This document shows, in pieces, positions 6,433 to 13,734 of a stretch of DNA of 18,001 nt. The notes beneath the pieces are model-generated. The model saw nothing but the letters and a program-made list of their open reading frames with translations. It had not been told where the DNA came from and did no database searches. How positions within the stretch are numbered: the stretch's first letter is position 1; every line of letters starts with the position of its first letter. The stretch spans positions 1-18,001 of the forward strand of contig CAYTAP010000086.1 in the NCBI GenBank assembly GCA_964435775.1, read 5' to 3'. This stretch comes from CAYTAP01 sp964435775 (GTDB taxonomy: Bacteria > Planctomycetota > Phycisphaerae > Tepidisphaerales > Tepidisphaeraceae). Made by a program: the position numbers and the translations under genes.

Positions 6433-7449
6433 CTACCTCAATTCCGGTTTCTCCACGAACCGCTTCGTCAGATTTCCATACGCATCAATCCGCCGATCCC
6501 GCAAGAACGGCCAATGCGTCCGGCTGAACTCCACCGCCTCCAGATCGCACGGAACGATGAGCGTTTGCTCACGATCGCGCGACGCCCGCTCGATCACCTG
6601 CCCGTTCGGCGACGTCACGAACGACTGCCCCCAGAACTCAATCCCATCCTCGTTCACCGGCCGACCATCCGCCCCAATGATCTTCTCCAGCCCAATCCGA
6701 TTGGGCGCGCACACATAACAACCGTTGGCCACCGCGTGCGACCGCTGGATCAATTCCCAGCTTTCATGCTGCGCCTTGCCGTATTCCTCCTTCTCCGATG
6801 GATGCCAGCCGATGGCCGTGGGATAAAATAAAATCTCCGCGCCTTGCAGCGCCGTCAGCCTCGCCGCTTCGGGAAACCACTGGTCCCAGCAGATCAGCAC
6901 CCCGATTTTCGCGTACGCGGTCTCCCACGAGCGAAACCCGGTGTCGCCCGGCGTAAAATAAAACTTTTCGTAAAAGAGCGGATCGTCAGGAATGTGCATC
7001 TTCCGATAAATCCCCAATATCGATCCATCGGCGTCGATGATGACAGCGGTGTTGTGATACAGCCCGCTCGCCCGTTTCTCGAACAGCGACGCGACGATCA
7101 CCACCTTGTGCTTCTTCGCAATCTTCGTGAACGCATCCGTGCTGGGTCCGGGGATTGTCTCGGCCTGTTTGAAAAACCGATGATCCTCCACCTGGCAAAA
7201 ATAGAGCGAGCGAAACAGCTCCTGCGTGCAGATGATCCGCGCCCCCTGTTTGGCGGCCTGCTCGATCAGTTTCACCTGCCGCGACAGATTCGCCTTCGCA
7301 TCATCCGAACACGCCATTTGCGTCAGCCCGACCTTCACCACGCGCCCCGTGCTTTTGGGCAGCGGGCCGGAGCCGTGCTGCCCGTCCACGCGGGTATTTC
7401 CAGAAGAAACGCGACTGTGAGTTGAACGTGTCTTTTTCATGGTATTCAA
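6433..7449 (-). CDS. aguB: N-carbamoylputrescine amidase
   Basis: Nitrilase-superfamily amidase converting N-carbamoylputrescine to putrescine, CO2 and ammonia, the last step of the agmatine route; cytosolic. The catalytic triad is visible: Glu77 in CTQELF, Lys150 in YRKMHIPDDP and Cys187 in LICWDQWFPE. IGWHPSEKEEYGKAQHESW and the FWGQSFVTSPNGQV stretch match AguB better than other nitrilases. The family is about 290 aa; this protein has some 36 extra N-terminal residues (Ser/Thr/Gly rich, no signal peptide). Start choice is uncertain: a TTG at 7449 has GAGGG 10 nt upstream (7460-7464), while the ATG at 7440 is 19 nt from it. Met45 (TQMAC) is too far inside the conserved fold to be the start. 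Confidence 0.95.
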   Translation of the reverse strand: MNTMKKTRSTHSRVSSGNTRVDGQHGSGPLPKSTGRVVKVGLTQMACSDDAKANLSRQVKLIEQAAKQGARIICTQELFRSLYFCQVEDHRFFKQAETIPGPSTDAFTKIAKKHKVVIVASLFEKRASGLYHNTAVIIDADGSILGIYRKMHIPDDPLFYEKFYFTPGDTGFRSWETAYAKIGVLICWDQWFPEAARLTALQGAEILFYPTAIGWHPSEKEEYGKAQHESWELIQRSHAVANGCYVCAPNRIGLEKIIGADGRPVNEDGIEFWGQSFVTSPNGQVIERASRDREQTLIVPCDLEAVEFSRTHWPFLRDRRIDAYGNLTKRFVEKPELR

Positions 7450-7515
7450 TGAACGTTTTCCCTCGAGTGATGTTCATCACCATCTTCGACGGTGCAAGTG
7501 ATGACTGATGGGGCA

Positions 7516-7944
7516 TCAAGGCGCGAACGTTTGAAGCCCCAAAGTCTGAAAGTCAGTAATATTCGACGTAATGATGCGATGTATTCCACTCGACCAATAA
7601 GTGGCGCCAAGTTGCGTGTCCAGCAAACGCTTGCGCCCAAGCTGGTGGAGTGTCATCCATTGAAGGAACAAAGCCGTCGATGCCGACGTTGGAAAAACAC
7701 GCTCCACCTCGGCCGCATTCCACCAGAATTGAATCTTCTCCAACGCCTGCTCCATCGTTAGCGGGCGCTGAAAGCGACGGGGATCGGTGACGACATGCAC
7801 AAACTCGGCCAGTACTTGCGGAGCCAAAGCCAGTTTGATGTTCTGGTCCAGAACTTCATGCTCCAGCAAAGCATGGGCGGCCATATGCCGCGGTGCTTCG
7901 ATAATTTCCAACTGAACCAGGAATGTGGTGTCCGCGCCGATCAT
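7516..7944 (-). CDS. PIN-domain toxin, VapC type (module 2)
   Basis: 142-aa PIN-domain ribonuclease-like toxin. Acidic residues: Asp5 in GADTTFLVQ, Glu47 in QVLAEFVHVV, Asp109 in LLDTQLGA and Asp131 in SNITDF, all at the positions expected for a VapC. It overlaps its antitoxin by 4 nt (ATGA at 7941-7944). It ends 66 nt before aguB. It is clearly different in sequence from module 1 (for example no shared stretch beyond the PIN core), so the two modules are not a recent duplication. Confidence 0.9.
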   Translation of the reverse strand: MIGADTTFLVQLEIIEAPRHMAAHALLEHEVLDQNIKLALAPQVLAEFVHVVTDPRRFQRPLTMEQALEKIQFWWNAAEVERVFPTSASTALFLQWMTLHQLGRKRLLDTQLGATYWSSGIHRIITSNITDFQTLGLQTFAP

Positions 7945-8186
7945 GAATGAATCATCTCGTCAAGAAGATCATCCTGTCCCTCAAAGGGCCTGAGCACCGC
8001 GCCTACGGAAATCGGTTGAATGTCGCGGAGGGATATCTTCTGAGGTGACCCTGCGCCGGCAAGCCACGAGGTCAACCGCGCCGACAATCCATCGCGGCGT
8101 TCGATCACCACATCCTCACCCCGTGCGGCGGCCGTCACCAACGCATCCAAGGAGTCACGGGCTTCATCGACATCTATTTTTCTCAT
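7941..8186 (-). CDS. Antitoxin, Phd/YefM-like (module 2)
   Basis: 81-aa antitoxin. MRKIDVDEARDSLDALVTAA followed by RGEDVVIERRDG matches the Phd/YefM N-terminal pattern (an 'x-V-x-E-A-R-x-x-L-x-x-L' helix, then a G-E-x-V-V-I-x-R strand), which dimerises on operator DNA. The acidic C-terminus (GQDDLLDEMIHS) would neutralise the toxin. CAGGAG lies 4 nt upstream of the ATG. Pairing a Phd-like antitoxin with a PIN toxin is common. Its promoter should lie in the 8187-8307 gap, in which I see no other feature. Confidence 0.85.
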   Translation of the reverse strand: MRKIDVDEARDSLDALVTAAARGEDVVIERRDGLSARLTSWLAGAGSPQKISLRDIQPISVGAVLRPFEGQDDLLDEMIHS

Positions 8187-8307
8187 GGCTCTCCTGATTA
8201 GATTATTGGATGGAATGCCACAACTTTCAATAAGCCTCCACTCCGACGCGCCACGCCAAGCACAACAACAGCTTCCGCACCCCCACTTCCACTGAACCGC
8301 GTCCCCG

Positions 8308-9258
8308 TCACCTTTTGCACAAAAGCGCCACCCCCATCAAAAAATCCTCCACATTCGTCGCGGCCTGCCCGACGCCGGTTTTGATGTGGTAATCCACCTC
8401 CGCCAACAGATCCAGCGCCTTCGCCGCGCCATCCTCCCCCAATGCCGCCGCCGTCCGAAAAAACGGATCCACCGTTTCCCTCGGCCAGATCTTCAGCTCC
8501 TGTGCGATGGCCCCCGCGTTTTGCCCCTCTTTCCTCATTGCAATCGCCTTGTTCACCTTCTCCAGCCACATCGTCAGCCACGTCACCGCGCGATATTCGC
8601 TTGATGAATCCATCCGTACAAGCTGACGCCACCGTTTCAGCGCCTCGTCCGGTTTTCCTGCGGCGACCTCGTTGGTCATGTGCCACATCTCCTGGTCTCG
8701 CTGAAAGGCAACCGAGCCTCCCACCATCCGCGCATCGATCTTGTTCGTCTCGCTCACCAGCGCCAGCTTCGCCAGCTCATTGTCCAGCCGACCCATGTCT
8801 CCGCCGACGAGCTCCGCCAGCAGCCTGGCCGCATCCGGCGCGACCATCACTCCGTGCGCTTTCTTTCCCTGCTCGATGATCCATCGCGGCAGATCCTTCG
8901 GCGCCGCACACTTTTCAATCCCCCCGATCTTGTCAATCAGCTTGTAAATCCGCTGATTGGCCGGCAGAGCGTTCAGGCGAAGTAACAGCGTCGCGCTGTT
9001 CGACGGCGCGGCCACATACTTCTCCATCGCCTCCCGAAATCGCGTGACAAACGCATCCCCGTTCCGCACCACCACCGCCTTGCCGCTGCCAAACATCGAA
9101 AACTCGCGGAGCCCGTCGAGCACCTCGGCCAGTTCGGCCTTCTCCCCATCCACATCCACCCGCTGCACATCCGCCGGCAATTGCGCGAGCAGACGCGACA
9201 ACGCCTGCGCCTGCAAAAACGAATCGTCGCCGATGATTGCGTACACGGGGTTGGACAT
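8308..9258 (-). CDS. holA: DNA polymerase III subunit delta
   Basis: 316-aa clamp-loader subunit that opens the sliding clamp during loading at the replication fork. The start MSNPVYAIIGDDSFLQAQAL shows the family's N-terminal 'Y-x-I-x-G-x-D/E-x-F-L' pattern, then VVRNGDAF, LLLRLNALPANQRIYKLI, PRWIIEQGKKAHGVMVAPDA, LAELVGGDMGRLDNELAKLA and a C-terminal helical collar ending VDYHIKTGVGQAATNVEDFL. Length fits the family (about 330-340). No clear Shine-Dalgarno was found. It is transcribed divergently from the methyltransferase, sharing a 161-bp gap. It is the only core replication gene here and places the window on a chromosome. Confidence 0.93.
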   Translation of the reverse strand: MSNPVYAIIGDDSFLQAQALSRLLAQLPADVQRVDVDGEKAELAEVLDGLREFSMFGSGKAVVVRNGDAFVTRFREAMEKYVAAPSNSATLLLRLNALPANQRIYKLIDKIGGIEKCAAPKDLPRWIIEQGKKAHGVMVAPDAARLLAELVGGDMGRLDNELAKLALVSETNKIDARMVGGSVAFQRDQEMWHMTNEVAAGKPDEALKRWRQLVRMDSSSEYRAVTWLTMWLEKVNKAIAMRKEGQNAGAIAQELKIWPRETVDPFFRTAAALGEDGAAKALDLLAEVDYHIKTGVGQAATNVEDFLMGVALLCKR

Positions 9259-9419
9259 GGCAACGGGCGACTGTATGAGGGCAGCTTTTGGGCGTCAACG
9301 AAAGCCACCTGCCCGCCACCTCTGAGATCCGGTGCAACCGCAAGTCGATCGGGACGTTCTCCTTTGATATCCCCTCCAATCGACTGTCGCCAGCGCTCAT
9401 TTGCCTTTATCTTGCCGAA

Positions 9420-10229
9420 ATGCCCCCTCTACCGCCGCCGATCAAACCCGTTGACCTCGACCTCGAAGAGTTGTTCGCCGATGTCTGCTGGCATCAGAAA
9501 TGGGAACTGTTCGAGGGTGTTTTCACGCCCGGACACAATCCCGTGCAAGACTTGATGCGCTACGCGGATGTGCCGCGGGACCTGAGCGGCAAAACCGTCC
9601 TGGACATCGGCGCATGGAATGGATGTTTCAGTGCTGAATGCGTCCGGCGCGGAGCCGAGCGGGTCGTCGGCCTCGGCCCGGACAACCCGGACTTCGCAGG
9701 ATTTGACCGCATTAAAAAGGCGCTGGGTTATGACAACATGGAATACCGCTACGGCTCGGTCTATGACATGGACCCCGCCGAGCTCGGGCAGTTTGATGTC
9801 GTGCTCTGCTTTGGCGTGCTCTATCACCTCCGCTATCCACTCCTGGCGTTGGACAAGATTTATGACGTCTGCCGCGAATGGCTGTTCGTCGAATCGTTCG
9901 TCATCGATCAGCACTTCCAACTCGGTGCCGACCATCGGCCGACAACGCTTGAAGCGGTGAACCCGCTCTTGAAGCAAGCCTCCCTGTGGCAATTTTACCC
10001 CGCCAGGGAGCTGGGCGACGATCCGAGCAACTGGTTCGGCCCGAATCTCACCGCCCTGACCGATGCCGTCGCCAGCGCCGGTTTCAACGTCACCCACACC
10101 CACGCCTGGGGCGACCGCGCCGCCCTCAGCGCCCGCCGGGACGAGCGTCCATACCTCAAGGATGACACCTACGACCGCCTCGCGGTCATCGCGCAAAGCG
10201 TGGGCCTGCCGACGGATTCGCATGGATGA
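9420..10229 (+). CDS. CmoB-like class I SAM-dependent methyltransferase
   Basis: 269-aa Rossmann-fold methyltransferase. Motif I is at residues 59-68 (TVLDIGAWNG), the acidic ribose-binding position lies around VVGLGPDNPDFAGF, and FDVVLCFGVLYHLRYPLLAL at 125-144 matches the 'G-V-L-Y-H-x-x-x-P' stretch of CmoB, the enzyme that carboxymethylates hydroxyuridine-34 of tRNA. It lacks the longer CmoB N-terminal domain, and no cmoA is nearby, so the substrate is not assigned; similar stand-alone proteins also occur in sugar and lipid loci. The ATG at 9420 is chosen because upstream codons in the same frame (to 9288) look non-coding and lie against the holA start; no Shine-Dalgarno is evident. Upstream DNA is shared with holA. 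Confidence 0.82.
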   Translation: MPPLPPPIKPVDLDLEELFADVCWHQKWELFEGVFTPGHNPVQDLMRYADVPRDLSGKTVLDIGAWNGCFSAECVRRGAERVVGLGPDNPDFAGFDRIKKALGYDNMEYRYGSVYDMDPAELGQFDVVLCFGVLYHLRYPLLALDKIYDVCREWLFVESFVIDQHFQLGADHRPTTLEAVNPLLKQASLWQFYPARELGDDPSNWFGPNLTALTDAVASAGFNVTHTHAWGDRAALSARRDERPYLKDDTYDRLAVIAQSVGLPTDSHG

Positions 10230-10273
10230 TGCGCATGTGCGATGTGAACCGAAGTTGCCAGCCTGTGCATGAA

Positions 10274-10324
10274 AGGGACGGAGCTCTTCACTCCACTGGC
10301 TTATGACAAGCTACGTCCGTTCCA
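10274..10324. repeat. Imperfect inverted repeat with CTTATGA-AGCTACGTCC arm
   Basis: Left arm GGGACGGAGCT (10275-10285) pairs imperfectly with the right arm AGCTACGTCCGTTCC (10310-10324). The right half, GCTTATGACAAGCTACGTCC (10299-10318), is almost identical to GCTTATGAAGAGCTACGTCC (14672-14691) within the ABC exporter gene: 18 of 20 bases match. This links an intergenic repeat with an in-gene one. Confidence 0.65.
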
Positions 10325-10341
10325 TGGCACCCGATTGCCCA

Positions 10342-10413
10342 CATCCGCCAGTTGCGCCGAATCAACACATGATAGAGCAGGCCGGCTTCGACGGCCCGTG
10401 CGCTATGCGGCAT
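10342..10413 (-). pseudogene. Decayed N-terminus of a REP-associated tyrosine (Y1) transposase
   Basis: The minus strand from the ATG at 10413 reads MPHSARAVEAGLLYHVLIRR then NWRM. This closely follows the N-terminus of TnpA-REP/RAYT proteins (the 'MPRxARxVExGxxYHVxNRGNxRM' pattern as I recall it), including the start of the His-hydrophobic region. After NWRM the similarity stops and the frame enters the 10274-10324 repeat, ending at a stop around 10288. The HUH histidine pair and the catalytic Tyr are absent, so it cannot be active. The conserved Asn-Arg-Gly is changed to Ile-Arg-Arg, consistent with decay. Direct repeats lie just upstream. Confidence 0.72.
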
Positions 10414-10454
10414 CGTCGCAGTCGATCATTACGGACGGCGGCCATTAAAAAAGA

Positions 10455-10476
10455 GTGATGTCCCCTTATCATTCTG
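10455..10476. repeat. 22-bp direct repeat, copy A (RAYT-associated)
   Basis: Core GATGTCCCCTTATCATTCTG (10457-10476). The second copy, 64 bp later, differs at one base. 'GTCCCCTT' motifs are typical of repeats around RAYT genes (recollection), and this one lies 41 bp upstream of the RAYT remnant's start codon. Confidence 0.8.
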
Positions 10477-10518
10477 TGAAGTGTGTAGTAGATGCAATCG
10501 GTGTGCCGAACAGGATTG

Positions 10519-10540
10519 GTGATGTCCCCTTATCCTTCTG
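10519..10540. repeat. 22-bp direct repeat, copy B (RAYT-associated)
   Basis: Core GATGTCCCCTTATCCTTCTG (10521-10540), matching copy A at 21 of 22 positions. Same orientation as copy A. The sequence between the copies has no recognised function. Confidence 0.8.
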
Positions 10541-10673
10541 CAATTTTGTCTCCATCGCCCTTGACTTGCCCACACTCCCTATGCGTAATAGTTCCGATAT
10601 CGCGGTTGATCCATCCGCCGCCGCACGGATGCGCAAGCGATGGATGTCATTTCTTTGGAAGAAGGAGCTTCAC

Positions 10674-12626
10674 ATGTCGTTTGGTTCATTTCATCGGTCC
10701 CATCGCAAAGGGCGCATGGGTAGGGTAGGTCAATCCGGCCATGTGGCGTCATTTGATTTTCAGGCGCTTGAAAGCCGCGTGCTGCTTTCGGGCGGGCTCG
10801 TACCCGACCCCGTCATCAACGCCCCCATGACCAGCCAGTCGCTCGTCATTGGCAGCGGTCCGGAGGAAAACGCACATGTGCAGGTGCTGGATACGAAGCA
10901 GGACGTGCTCCAGGATTACTACCCCTTCGAAACATTCACCGGCGGCATTGACGTCGCATCGGGGGATATCGACGGCGATGGGACGCCGGATGTAATCGTC
11001 GCGGCGCAAAAGGGCGGTTCCTCCAACATCCGCGTCTTCAGCGGCTACGACGGCCAACCACTTGCCGATCCCCTTGGCAGCTTCCTGGCCTTCCCCGGAC
11101 CGTCCAGCGACGTGACGGCCGACCGCGCCAATCCAACTTCGGATTATTACAGGCTGGCGTTCCAAGGGATGCTCAACATCGCCTCCGGCGACGTCAACGG
11201 AGACGGCCACGCCGATATCATCGTCGCGGTCGGCGCTAATGGACCGCCGCATGTACAGGCGTTCAGCGGTGTCGATGGCTCGGTGTTGATGAGCACCTTG
11301 GTGTACCCTGGCGCGGTGACCGACCCGTCCGACCCGCTTTACTTCTCCGAGGCGTTTCAAGGCGGCGTGAACGTCGCGGCGGGGGATGTCAACGCCGATG
11401 GTTACGCCGACATTGTCGTCGCCCCGGCGGCGGGCATGTCGCCCACCGTCAAGGTGTTCGATGGCGCGACCCAAACAATGACCAGCTCCTTCGACGCGTA
11501 TGACCCGGCCTATCTAGGCGGCTCGACCGTCGCGGTCGGCGACTACAACAATGACGGGCTTGGGGACATCATCACCGCGCCGGGCATCGGCGTCGGACCC
11601 AACGTCCGCGTTTTCAACGCCGCCGACGGCGCCACCCTCGCCAGCTTCTGGGCGTACGACCCGGCCTTCCTCGGCGGCACGCGCGTCGCAGCCGGCGATG
11701 CCTCGGGCGCCGGACAGGCCGACATCGTCGTCATTCCCGGTCCAAATGTCGGTGCCAACGTGAAGATCTTCAAAGGCAATGACGGATACGCCCCGGCCAC
11801 CCTCGCCAGCTTCATGGCGCCCGGCGGCAGCACCACCGGCGACCGCATCACCATGCCATCGGTCGAATGGCACACGCTCTATGCGGCGTATTACAGCGAG
11901 GACCTCATCAAGAGCTTCAACGCACAGTATGCGGGCACTACCTTCGCCAGCGGAGGCAGCCTGGACGGTCCGTTCGGCATGGCCTTCGATGAGGCCGGCA
12001 ACTTGTATGTGAGCAGCGCCCTCACCAACCATATTTACAGGTTCGATGCCAGCGGCGTCGCCACCCAATTCGACGTCAGCGGGACGCTCAGCTACCCCGA
12101 AGGGATGGCGTTCGACGAAGCCGGCAATCTCTATGTCGCCAACCAGGGCGCCGACAACATCATGAAGTTCGATTCCAGCGGTGTTGGCACCCAATTCAAC
12201 GTCGATACGGTCTACCATCCCAATGACGTGGCCTTTGACAGCGACGGCAATCTGTATGTGTCCAACTACGGCATGAACAGCATCGGCAAGTTCGATTCCA
12301 CCGGACACGGCACACGATTTGATGTCAGCGGAACGCTGAACGGCCCGTTCGGCCTGGCGTTTGACAAGGCGGGCAATCTGTATGTCTCGAATACGACCAG
12401 CCACGCCATCATGAAGTTCGATTCCAGCGGCGCCGGCGCGCGATTCGACGTCAGCGGAACTCCGCAGGACCCGACCGGCATGGCCTTCGATCGCGCCGGC
12501 AACCTGTATGTCGCCGATTACCTCGGCAACAACATCTGGAAGTTCGACACCAGCGGCGCCGGTGTGGCGCTGGGCGCTTCGGGAGCGCTAAACGGTCCCA
12601 TCGATGTGGCCTTCAGCCCAAGCTGA
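10674..12626 (+). CDS. LEPR-XLL secreted protein with FG-GAP and NHL beta-propellers
   Basis: Large extracellular or envelope protein, 650 aa. The start at 10674 is set by AAGGAG at 10662-10667, six nt upstream. Residues 28-39 (FDFQALESRVLLSG region) carry the LEPR-XLL-type motif found at the N-terminus of planctomycete exported proteins. Residues about 60-390 contain FG-GAP/VCBS repeats with Ca-binding loops: GDIDGDGTPDV, GDVNGDGHADI, GDVNADGYADI, GDYNNDGLGDI, and a fifth, GDASGAGQADI, in which most ligand residues are lost. Residues about 396-650 contain NHL-type repeats of about 42 aa, five complete (each with GMAFDxAGNLYVxN and KFDSSG) plus part of a sixth blade split between the two ends (LYAAYYSEDLIKSFNA at the start, NGPIDVAFSPS at the end), suggesting a closed six-bladed propeller. 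No C-terminal anchor is seen. Ligand unknown. Confidence 0.88.
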   Translation: MSFGSFHRSHRKGRMGRVGQSGHVASFDFQALESRVLLSGGLVPDPVINAPMTSQSLVIGSGPEENAHVQVLDTKQDVLQDYYPFETFTGGIDVASGDIDGDGTPDVIVAAQKGGSSNIRVFSGYDGQPLADPLGSFLAFPGPSSDVTADRANPTSDYYRLAFQGMLNIASGDVNGDGHADIIVAVGANGPPHVQAFSGVDGSVLMSTLVYPGAVTDPSDPLYFSEAFQGGVNVAAGDVNADGYADIVVAPAAGMSPTVKVFDGATQTMTSSFDAYDPAYLGGSTVAVGDYNNDGLGDIITAPGIGVGPNVRVFNAADGATLASFWAYDPAFLGGTRVAAGDASGAGQADIVVIPGPNVGANVKIFKGNDGYAPATLASFMAPGGSTTGDRITMPSVEWHTLYAAYYSEDLIKSFNAQYAGTTFASGGSLDGPFGMAFDEAGNLYVSSALTNHIYRFDASGVATQFDVSGTLSYPEGMAFDEAGNLYVANQGADNIMKFDSSGVGTQFNVDTVYHPNDVAFDSDGNLYVSNYGMNSIGKFDSTGHGTRFDVSGTLNGPFGLAFDKAGNLYVSNTTSHAIMKFDSSGAGARFDVSGTPQDPTGMAFDRAGNLYVADYLGNNIWKFDTSGAGVALGASGALNGPIDVAFSPS

Positions 12627-12668
12627 GTTTTTCATCGCCAAGCACGCCTTGCGCACCAAAAGGCATCA

Positions 12669-12697
12669 GGCGGCGGTCCAACCGGACCGCCGCCTTT
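12669..12697 (+). terminator. Likely terminator after the propeller gene
   Basis: Perfect 11-bp stem GGCGGCGGTCC (12669-12679) and GGACCGCCGCC (12684-12694), loop AACC, then TTTGTCTT. It begins 42 bp after the stop codon. The T-run is short and interrupted, so termination efficiency is uncertain; it could instead be a plain palindrome. Confidence 0.65.
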
Positions 12698-12835
12698 GTC
12701 TTGCCGTGCCTCGTCGCCACCAACGCCGTCACACGGCGTCCACGCCCCACTGGTAATTTCTGCTGAATGCAATCCCCCCTTTCGACCGATAAATCTTCGG
12801 GCCTGGTCCCCCCATCGGACCTCTCGGGAGTCGGC

Positions 12836-13585
12836 ATGACCAATCCATATGCGTCGTTTTGCGAAGATTTCTACGTCAACATGCGGCTTGGCTCGCAGTT
12901 GGCTCTCCCCCACAACCGCGACACGATCCTTCACTTTTTCGAACGCGCCCAGCGCGCCTATCCCGGCATGACCCGCTTCCGAAAGAGCGAAACCGGAGAG
13001 TTCAACCTTGAGGAGGATCGCGGCGGGCAAAGTTATCGCTGGCTGACCCTCGAACCCAAGCGGCTTTCCAGCGGCCACGTCAACCCCGAATCCATCGAGG
13101 AAGCCCTCAAGATTCACCAGTTCGTCCTACAGCAAGCCCCCCACAACCTCGGCATCAGTCCGGTTGAAATCGACTACCTCGACATCCTTTTCGGCTTTGA
13201 TCTATCCTTCAGCGGCAACCACGATGAGATCGTGGCCGACAGCCTGTTCGCCGATTCGCCGCTCAATTTTTTAAGTGATGAGCCGGGCGCTCGCGCCGTT
13301 GATTTCCAACCGACCGTGACAATGGCGCTGAGTGAGGATTGCCGCCTGCAGGCGCGGCTGGATGTCATCACCCGAACCAACAGCTACCAGGTCCGCACCG
13401 GCGACTATTCCGAGGATGTGATCAGCATCTACTTCATCGTCCGCCGATATTGGGGGGATCGCCCGAAGGTGGCGATGGAAGACCTCTTCTCGCAAATGGC
13501 CGACCGGGCCGACGCCCTGTGCAACAGCTACGTCCTGCCCCGCATCGTGCGGCCGATCTCCGAGGCGATCGCTTCACGGTCGTGA
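12836..13585 (+). CDS. Conserved-looking protein of unknown function (249 aa)
   Basis: Not assigned to a named family. The ATG at 12836 has GGGAG 5 nt upstream; a longer frame from 12767 has no ribosome binding site and begins with low-complexity residues. The sequence begins MTNPYASFCEDFYVNMRLGS and is a mixed alpha/beta soluble protein with no signal peptide or membrane segment. Recognisable stretches are FFERAQRAYPGMTRFRKSET, a QSYRWLTLEP strand, SPVEIDYLDILFGFDLSFSG, RLQARLDVITRTNSYQVRTG and a C-terminal helix with ADRADALCNSYVLPRIVRPI. Repeated hydrophobic beta strands in the middle (VEIDYLDILFGFDLSF, TVTMALS, LDVIT, ISIYFIVRRYW) suggest one central sheet. Codon use is like the neighbours. 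It is convergent with the ABC exporter gene. Confidence 0.75.
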   Translation: MTNPYASFCEDFYVNMRLGSQLALPHNRDTILHFFERAQRAYPGMTRFRKSETGEFNLEEDRGGQSYRWLTLEPKRLSSGHVNPESIEEALKIHQFVLQQAPHNLGISPVEIDYLDILFGFDLSFSGNHDEIVADSLFADSPLNFLSDEPGARAVDFQPTVTMALSEDCRLQARLDVITRTNSYQVRTGDYSEDVISIYFIVRRYWGDRPKVAMEDLFSQMADRADALCNSYVLPRIVRPISEAIASRS

Positions 13586-13641
13586 ACGAAATCTTATCAA
13601 ATCCGGCTTGATTCCCACGCCGAATGACATCCGCGGACAAG

Positions 13642-13685
13642 ACCCCCTCCCCAGCCCTCCCCCGCGAGTACGCGGGAGAGGGGGT
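13642..13685. repeat. GTPGEG-type palindromic repeat, copy 3 (intergenic)
   Basis: Arm ACCCCCTC (13642-13649) pairs with GAGGGGGT (13678-13685), and the inner stem CCCGCG (13661-13666) pairs with CGCGGG (13671-13676) around AGTA. The spacer CCCAGCCCTCCC is shared with the two copies inside the pseudopilin gene, 10 kb away. The inner stem differs from those (CGCG against CCGG) but keeps pairing, i.e. compensatory change. Confidence 0.85.
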
Positions 13686-13734
13686 AGGATTCATGCTGAC
13701 GCGAGACTCACCTCTGATGCGTATCATATCGCGT

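Larger units (their letters stand above)
10230..10673. other. Repeat-rich gap with transposase remnant before the propeller gene
   Basis: 444 bp without an intact gene. It holds an imperfect inverted repeat (10274-10324), a decayed RAYT N-terminus (10342-10413, minus) and two 22-bp direct repeats (10455-10476, 10519-10540). A TTGACT at 10561-10566 could be a -35 box of the propeller gene, but no good -10 follows at the usual distance. An open frame runs from 10455 into the propeller gene, but its first 73 codons read through the repeats and are unlikely to be translated. Confidence 0.6.

Noticed and set aside
10455..10673. N-terminal extension of the propeller protein to 10455
   Set aside because: It would translate both RAYT-associated direct repeats and lacks a ribosome binding site, while the ATG at 10674 has a good one followed by the LEPR-XLL type N-terminus.
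11514..12404. 296-codon open frame on the minus strand
   Set aside because: Its periodic sequence is simply the complement of the NHL repeats in the propeller gene.
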